From Pseudomonas rhizophila (GTDB lineage: Bacteria > Pseudomonadota > Gammaproteobacteria > Pseudomonadales > Pseudomonadaceae), in contig NZ_CP024081.1 in NCBI RefSeq assembly GCF_003033885.1, positions 3,782,554 through 3,846,553 on the forward strand: DNA of 64,000 nt. The letters are read 5' to 3'. The position numbers and the translations under genes were made by a program. The notes beneath the pieces were generated by a model. It worked only from the letters and a program-made list of their open reading frames with translations, ran no database searches and was not told the origin of the DNA. Position 1 is the first letter of the stretch, and each line of letters opens with the position of its first letter. Shown one piece after another: positions 58,813 through 64,000 of the stretch.

Positions 58813-59020
58813 ATCCGTAACCTCTCAATCAAAAAGACGCGGTTCAGTTGATTAGACCGCGCCATCACTGTAGTTAACCGCCATTGGTCTCGCTTGCCGT
58901 AGGAAAGTTCATCGCCGACTGCAGGATTTCCCTCCTGAATGCGGGCGACCGCTCATCTTTTGCAGTTGCCTGGGCCCGCCGCAGCTGATATCTGTACGCA
59001 TAACCAGTATTCCAGCAGGC

Positions 59021-60688
59021 ATGGCACCTCTTTCCGTGACAAATAACCCCCTCGACGACCCTTTCTACTACCTGAACAACTTTCAGCAGGTGCTCGCCTG
59101 GTTGGCAACGCGCTATGCCGATGTGCTCAGCCCTGAGGAGCAACGCTTCATCGACGAGTTCGCCAGCTTGCCCCGTGCATCCCAGGGATTGCTGGTGCGC
59201 ATGGTGATGCGCAAGGGGCTGCATTTTCGCCAAAGCAAGCTGCATTACCCTGAGATCGGTGATATTGGCAGCGCCATCGAGCCGTTGCTGGCGCGGGGCT
59301 GGGTCGAGGATCAAGCGCCTCTTGGCCTTGGCGAGCTGTTCGAGGTGCTGCTCAAACAGGAAATCATCCTGTGCCTGGGTCACCTGATCGAACACCCCAA
59401 GGCGACAAAGGGCCAGTGGCTGGAGTCCTTGCAGGATCATTTCAATCAACCACAGCCTTTTCGCAGCTGGTGCCCGCGGCTGGAAGACCGACTCTTCAGC
59501 CTGACGATCATGAACCTCTGCGACCGGCTGCGGTTGCTGTTTTTCGGCAATCTCTATCAGGACTGGTCAGAGTTCGTGCTGGCGGACCTGGGCATCTTCA
59601 CCTATGAAACCGTCGAGTTCAGTGCCCAATCCCGTGGCCTGCGCAGCCGCCAGGATGTGGATGCCTGCCTCTTCCTGCACGAATGTCAGCAGCGTTTCGA
59701 AGCCGGCGAGCCTCTTGAAGAGATCGTTGCCCAAGTCCATGCCCTGAGCCTGGACAATCCGTGGCTGGAGCGACGCCGAGGCAAGTTGCTGTTCCAGATC
59801 GGCCAGCACGCTGAGCGTATCGGCGATTTCACCCTGGCCTTGCGCATTTATCAGGATTGCAACTACCCCGGCGCACGGCTGCGGATGATTCGGGTGCTGG
59901 AGCGCATCGGCGAGTACGCCCAGGCCCTTGAATGGGGTGAAGCGGCCGCACAATCGCCGCAAAGCGCCGCCGAAACCCAGGCACTGCTCAGGATCCTGCC
60001 CCGGCTGCGCCGCAAGCTGGGCGGGCCGCCGGTGCCGCGGCCCCTGGCGCGCAAGGTCGAGCGGCTGGACCTGCACCTGCCTCGTGTCGATCCGGCCTTG
60101 TCGGTGGAGTATCACGTGCAGGCCCATCTGCACGATGAAACCGCGCCGGTGCACTACGTGGAGAACAGCCTGATCAATTCGCTATTTGGCCTGCTGTGCT
60201 GGCCGGTGATTTTTGCGCCGTTGCCGGGGGCGTTTTTCCACCCGTTCCAGCGCGGGCCGGTGGACCTGCTCAACGAAGACTTTCACCACCGACGTGCCGA
60301 GCTGTTCGCGGCCTGTTTCGCGCAGCTCGACGATGGCCGCTACCGGGACACCATCGTCCGTCGTTACACCGAAAAATGGGGCGTGCAGTCGCCTTTCGTG
60401 TTCTGGGGCGCGCTGTCCGAAGAGTTGCTCCATCAGGCCCTCGACTGCCTGCCTGCCGAACACCTCAAGCACTGGTTCAGCCGCCTGCTGCTGGATATCA
60501 AGGCCAACCGCGCCGGCATGCCGGACCTGATCCAGTTCTGGCCGCAGCACAAGACCTACCGCATGATCGAAGTCAAAGGCCCCGGCGACCGCCTGCAAGA
60601 CAATCAACTGCGCTGGCTGGAGTTCTGTCACGAACACCAGATGCCCGTTGCCGTCTGCTATGTGCAGTGGGTGGAGCAGGGCGCATGA
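59021..60688 (+). CDS. FAN1-like VRR-NUC nuclease
   Basis: A 555-residue protein of the bacterial FAN1 type: an N-terminal helical DNA-binding part (NPLDDPFYYLNNFQQVLAWL), TPR-like middle, and a C-terminal VRR-NUC domain with GMPDLIQFWP (near residue 502) and MIEVKGPGDRLQDNQ (near residue 517), the Asp and Glu-x-Lys of the PD-(D/E)XK core. FAN1 proteins cut flap and crosslink-containing DNA. The stop overlaps the downstream helicase start (ATGA), so the two act as a pair. Confidence 0.9.
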   Translation: MAPLSVTNNPLDDPFYYLNNFQQVLAWLATRYADVLSPEEQRFIDEFASLPRASQGLLVRMVMRKGLHFRQSKLHYPEIGDIGSAIEPLLARGWVEDQAPLGLGELFEVLLKQEIILCLGHLIEHPKATKGQWLESLQDHFNQPQPFRSWCPRLEDRLFSLTIMNLCDRLRLLFFGNLYQDWSEFVLADLGIFTYETVEFSAQSRGLRSRQDVDACLFLHECQQRFEAGEPLEEIVAQVHALSLDNPWLERRRGKLLFQIGQHAERIGDFTLALRIYQDCNYPGARLRMIRVLERIGEYAQALEWGEAAAQSPQSAAETQALLRILPRLRRKLGGPPVPRPLARKVERLDLHLPRVDPALSVEYHVQAHLHDETAPVHYVENSLINSLFGLLCWPVIFAPLPGAFFHPFQRGPVDLLNEDFHHRRAELFAACFAQLDDGRYRDTIVRRYTEKWGVQSPFVFWGALSEELLHQALDCLPAEHLKHWFSRLLLDIKANRAGMPDLIQFWPQHKTYRMIEVKGPGDRLQDNQLRWLEFCHEHQMPVAVCYVQWVEQGA

Positions 60689-63006
60689 CCCAGGAACCTG
60701 GCTACAGCATCGCCGTTCGGGCACTGTGCGAGTTCACCGCCAAGACCGGCGACCTGGACCTGCGCTTCACGCCGTCACCCACGGCCATGGAAGGGATCGT
60801 CGGCCATCGCACCGTGGCCTCGCGGCGTAGCGAGGGTTACCAGGCCGAAGTGAGCCTGGAGGGCCGCTACCAGACGCTGAAGATCAAAGGCCGGGCGGAT
60901 GGCTACGACCCGGCCTGCAACCGCATCGAAGAAGTGAAGACCTACCGGGGCGACCTGGACAAGCAACCGGCCAATCATCGCCAGTTGCATTGGGCCCAGG
61001 CGAAAATCTACGGCTGGTTGATGTGCCAGAAGTTGCAACTGCCGCGGATCGACGTGGCGCTGGTCTACTTCGACATCGTCAGCGAAAAGGAAACCTGCCT
61101 CACGCAAAGCTTTGAAGCGGCGCAGCTTGAGGTTTTCTTTGAACAACAGTGCGCGCTGTTCCTCGCCTGGGCCGAACAGGAGATGGCTCACCGACAGGCG
61201 CGCAACCTCGGCGCTCAGACGCTGGCATTTCCTCACGCCGGCTTTAGGACAGGGCAACGCCACCTGGCTGAGTCGGTGTTCAAGGCCATCAGCACCGGCC
61301 GCTGCCTGATGGCCCAGGCGCCCACCGGCATTGGCAAAACCGTTGGCACCTTGTTTCCGATGCTCAAGGCACTGGCGCCACAGCGACTGGACAAGGTGTT
61401 CTTCCTCACGGCCAAGACCCCAGGGCGCAAACTGGCGCTGGATGCGGCCCGAGTGATTACCCAAAGCGCGCCCTCGATGCCGTTGCGGGTGCTGGAGATG
61501 ATCGCTCGGGACAAAGCCTGCGAGCACCCGGACAAGGCCTGCCATGGCGAAGCCTGCCCGTTGGCCCGCGGGTTCTACGATCGGCTGCCGCACGCCCGTG
61601 CGGCGGCGAGCCAGATCACGCTGCTCGATCAGGCGGCGTTGCGCGATATTGCTCTGGCCCATGATATCTGCCCGTACTACCTGAGCCAGGAAATGGCCCG
61701 CTGGGCAGACGTGGTGGTCGCTGACTACAACTATTACTTTGACTTCAGCGCCTTGCTCTTTGGTCTGGCCCAGGCCAATGGCTGGACCGTCGCGACCCTG
61801 GTGGACGAAGCCCACAATCTGGTGGAGCGAGGGCGGCAGATGTACAGCGCGACCCTCGATCAGTCCGCTTTGGCGGCAGTGCGCAAAACCGCGCCCGAGA
61901 CGTTGAAGAAGGCCTTGCAGCGGGTCAATCGCCAGTGGAACGCGTTGCATGAGCCCCAGGTTGCGGTCTATCAGGCGTATGAAAAACCACCGGAGAAACT
62001 GCTCCAGGCCCTGTCGCTGTGCACCACGGCTATCAGCGATTACCTCAATGACCATCCCCAGGGCCTGGACAGCGCTTTACAGGCGTTCTACTTCGATGCC
62101 TTGCAGTTTGCCCGGGTGGCGGAGTCCTTTGACGAGCACTTTTTGTTCGACATACACAAGCGTGAATACGGCCGCCAGCGAAGCGCATCGACCCTGTGCC
62201 TGCGCAATGTAGTGCCGGCCGCCTTCCTGCGACCCAGGCTGACGGCGGCCCGCAGCAGCGTGCTGTTTTCCGCCACCCTGAGTCCGCGGCATTATTATGC
62301 TGACCTGTTGGGCACCCCGACGGACACGGTCTGGATCGACGTGGAGTCGCCATTCCAGGCGCAACAGCTTGATGTACAGGTTGTCAGCCGGATCTCCACC
62401 CGCTTTGCCCACCGCCAGGCGTCCCTGGAACCTATCGTCGCGTTGATGGCCCGCCAGTTCAGCGAGCGCCCGGGCAATTACCTGGCCTTCTTCAGCAGTT
62501 TTGACTACTTGCAGCAAGTGGCCGGACTGTTTGCCGAGCGCCATCCGCAGATTGCCACCTGGTCGCAATCACGCGGCATGGGCGAAGCACCCCGGCAGGC
62601 GTTCCTTGAACGATTCATGGAACACAGCCAGGGGATTGGGTTTGCGGTGTTGGGCGGTGCATTCGGGGAGGGCATCGATTTACCGGGTTCGCGCCTGATC
62701 GGGGCGTTCATCGCGACCCTGGGGCTGGCGCAGTTCAACCCGGTCAACGAGCAGATGAAGCTGCGCATGGCGGCTATTTTCGGCGATGGCTACGACTACA
62801 CTTACCTGTATCCCGGCCTGCAAAAAGTGGTGCAGGCTGCGGGGCGTGTCATTCGTACACAGCAGGATCGTGGGATGGTGATGTTGATCGACGATCGATT
62901 TGCTGAGGCGAGGGTGCAGCACTTGTTGCCGCGTTGGTGGTCAGTTAGTCAAGAGCAGCACAACTGCTGTGGGAGTGAGCTTGCTCCCACAAAGGATCTG
63001 TGGTGA
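60685..63006 (+). CDS. XPD/DinG-like helicase with nuclease-like N-terminal domain
   Basis: A 773-residue SF2 helicase translationally coupled to the FAN1-like gene. The first about 130 residues contain a PD-(D/E)XK-like core (IKGRADGYD then IEEVKTYRG). Walker A is APTGIGKT (near residue 212), Walker B DEAHNL (near residue 374), and four cysteines (CEHPDKACHGEAC and CPYY) suggest the iron-sulfur cluster of XPD/DinG helicases. Motif VI is in VVQAAGRVIRTQQDRG. The last residues (CCGSELAPTKDLW) come from translated REP sequence. An upstream in-frame opening lies inside the FAN1-like gene and is not coding. Confidence 0.92.
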   Translation: MTQEPGYSIAVRALCEFTAKTGDLDLRFTPSPTAMEGIVGHRTVASRRSEGYQAEVSLEGRYQTLKIKGRADGYDPACNRIEEVKTYRGDLDKQPANHRQLHWAQAKIYGWLMCQKLQLPRIDVALVYFDIVSEKETCLTQSFEAAQLEVFFEQQCALFLAWAEQEMAHRQARNLGAQTLAFPHAGFRTGQRHLAESVFKAISTGRCLMAQAPTGIGKTVGTLFPMLKALAPQRLDKVFFLTAKTPGRKLALDAARVITQSAPSMPLRVLEMIARDKACEHPDKACHGEACPLARGFYDRLPHARAAASQITLLDQAALRDIALAHDICPYYLSQEMARWADVVVADYNYYFDFSALLFGLAQANGWTVATLVDEAHNLVERGRQMYSATLDQSALAAVRKTAPETLKKALQRVNRQWNALHEPQVAVYQAYEKPPEKLLQALSLCTTAISDYLNDHPQGLDSALQAFYFDALQFARVAESFDEHFLFDIHKREYGRQRSASTLCLRNVVPAAFLRPRLTAARSSVLFSATLSPRHYYADLLGTPTDTVWIDVESPFQAQQLDVQVVSRISTRFAHRQASLEPIVALMARQFSERPGNYLAFFSSFDYLQQVAGLFAERHPQIATWSQSRGMGEAPRQAFLERFMEHSQGIGFAVLGGAFGEGIDLPGSRLIGAFIATLGLAQFNPVNEQMKLRMAAIFGDGYDYTYLYPGLQKVVQAAGRVIRTQQDRGMVMLIDDRFAEARVQHLLPRWWSVSQEQHNCCGSELAPTKDLW
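62969..62990. repeat. REP-type hairpin inside the 3' end of the helicase gene
   Basis: GTGGGAG (62969-62975) and CTCCCAC (62984-62990) flank TGAGCTTG in a REP-family hairpin. It is within the last codons of the helicase gene, so the element has been incorporated into the coding sequence. Confidence 0.7.
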
Positions 63007-63059
63007 ATCTCATATCGCGACCAAGCTGCTGATTCCCACGGATTTAATCACTATTTCCG

Positions 63060-64000
63060 ATGCCGCACTTGCTCCATACTTCGCAAAAAATCCTTCTGGA
63101 TGCCTTGGCCAAAAAAATGCTCGAAGACGCCCCCAAGACCGCACTCATCAATCAGGAACAGCGTTTTCGCCTGCTCATCGACGCCGTGGTCGACTACGCC
63201 ATCTACATGACCGACCCCTCCGGCATCATCACCAGTTGGAACTCCGGTGCCAGGCGTTTCAAAGGCTATGAAGAATCCGAGATCCTAGGCCAGCACTTCT
63301 CACGCTTCTACACTGACCAGGATCGCGCCGACGGTCTTCCGCAACGGGCGCTGGACACGGCCCTGCGCGAGGGGCGTTTCGAAGGCGAGGGCTGGCGGGT
63401 GCGCAAGGACGGAACGTTGTTCTGGTCCCATGTCGTCATTGATCCGATCATCGATAGCCAGAGCGGCGACTTGCTTGGCTTTGCCAAGATCACCCGGGAC
63501 CTGACCGATCGCAAGATGGCCGAGGAAACCCTCAAGCAAAGCGAACAGCAGTTTCGCCTGTTGGTGCAAAGCGTCACCGATTACGCCATCTACATGCTCG
63601 ATCCAGACGGCCAGGTGACCAACTGGAACCTGGGCGCGCAACGGATCAAGGGCTATCTTCCCGCGGAAGCCATCGGCCGGCATTTTTCGATGTTCTATAC
63701 CCCTGAGGACCGTGACGCCGGTGAGCCTCAACGGGCCTTGAGCATCGCCGCCAGTGAAGGGCGCTTTGAAAAAAGGGGCTGGCGGTTACGCAAGGATGGC
63801 ACCCGGTTCATGGCTCATGTGGTCATTGACGCGATCCGCAACGACACGGGGACGCTACTGGGTTTTGCCAAGATCACCCGCGACATCACCGATGCCACCC
63901 GTGCGCAGCAAGCCTTGGAACAGGCTCGCGAGGCGCTGTTCCAGTCACAGAAACTGCAAGCCATCGGCCAGCTCACCGGAGGCATCGCCCATGACTTCAA
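63060..64000 (+). CDS. PAS-PAS histidine kinase (3' end missing)
   Basis: An open frame runs off the right edge with 313 codons visible. From ATG 63060 (or 63117, also in frame; neither has a strong ribosome-binding site) it encodes two PAS domains (FRLLIDAVVDYAIYMTDPSG; FRLLVQSVTDYAIYMLDPDG), both ending in the GFAKITRDLTD or GFAKITRDITD linker, a coiled coil, and then an H-box (QLTGGIAHDF) of the same type as the kinase at 5923-7593. The kinase core and any receiver lie outside the window. Confidence 0.9.
   Translation, partial: MPHLLHTSQKILLDALAKKMLEDAPKTALINQEQRFRLLIDAVVDYAIYMTDPSGIITSWNSGARRFKGYEESEILGQHFSRFYTDQDRADGLPQRALDTALREGRFEGEGWRVRKDGTLFWSHVVIDPIIDSQSGDLLGFAKITRDLTDRKMAEETLKQSEQQFRLLVQSVTDYAIYMLDPDGQVTNWNLGAQRIKGYLPAEAIGRHFSMFYTPEDRDAGEPQRALSIAASEGRFEKRGWRLRKDGTRFMAHVVIDAIRNDTGTLLGFAKITRDITDATRAQQALEQAREALFQSQKLQAIGQLTGGIAHDF

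Noticed and set aside
60196..60684. N-terminal extension of the helicase frame to 936 codons
   Set aside because: It overlaps the FAN1-like gene in another frame; ATG 60685 overlaps that gene's stop and starts the conserved protein.
60775..62055. A 426-codon minus-strand frame
   Set aside because: Antisense to the helicase gene, which has complete motifs.

Overview
The window reads as chromosome of a fluorescent-group Pseudomonas: high GC with long GC-skewed codon use, REP elements of the GTGGGAGCGAGC / GCTCGCTCCCAC type, a near-canonical MexEF-OprN/MexT/MexS set, and the alkaline protease-lipase locus (aprA-inh-aprDEF-lipA) typical of this group. No rRNA, tRNA, CRISPR array, insertion sequence or phage gene was seen. 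Assignments rest on reading the sequence and on recalled family knowledge; no database was searched.

Layout. (1) 1-5819, plus strand: a tightly overlapping signalling operon with a hybrid GAF-kinase carrying three receivers (cut by the left edge), a CheR-type methyltransferase, a receiver-less CheB methylesterase, a receiver-kinase and a single-domain response regulator. (2) 5923-10301, minus strand: a two-domain KaiC-like ATPase translationally coupled to a hybrid histidine kinase, preceded by a membrane-anchored TPR/HEAT-like protein. (3) 10391-16554, minus: mexE-mexF-oprN with a MexT-like operator upstream; the regulator mexT and its divergent neighbour mexS lie about 20 kb away (36006-38204) with a matching operator at the same distance from mexS. 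(4) 16663-18995: a solute-binding-like protein, a LysR regulator and a divergent VOC protein. (5) 19228-27196, plus: a complete type I secretion system (ABC, adaptor, TolC) followed by a very large serralysin-like RTX metalloprotease built from DNA-level tandem repeats. (6) 27254-35823: a sucrose-type catabolic island (LacI regulator, GH32 hydrolase, ABC importer, ScrY/LamB-like porin) with a perfect LacI-type palindrome in the divergent promoter region. (7) 38205-43559: an AT-richer region without a convincing gene, an unrecognised 497-residue protein, a MocR-type regulator and phosphoglucomutase. (8) 43785-49291: a UvrD-like helicase, a DUF1652-like small protein, and a divergent MFS/LysR pair. 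(9) 49627-58545, plus: alkaline protease, its inhibitor, a second type I exporter (aprDEF), a family I.3 lipase, and a small secreted protein of unknown role. (10) 58588-64000: a YgdI/R-type lipoprotein, a FAN1-like VRR nuclease coupled to an XPD/DinG-like helicase with a nuclease-like N-terminus, and a PAS-PAS histidine kinase cut by the right edge.

Functionally the window is dominated by secretion of calcium-binding (RTX) hydrolases by two separate type I machines, by complex phosphorelay signalling, and by MexT-regulated efflux. Both protease genes carry CANGGANG motifs over their ribosome-binding sites, suggesting shared Gac/Rsm post-transcriptional control. The most unusual items are the KaiC-kinase pair without KaiA/KaiB, the repeat-expanded RTX protease with its own exporter, the chemotaxis-type methylation enzymes without a receptor, and the two matching MexT boxes at separated loci.
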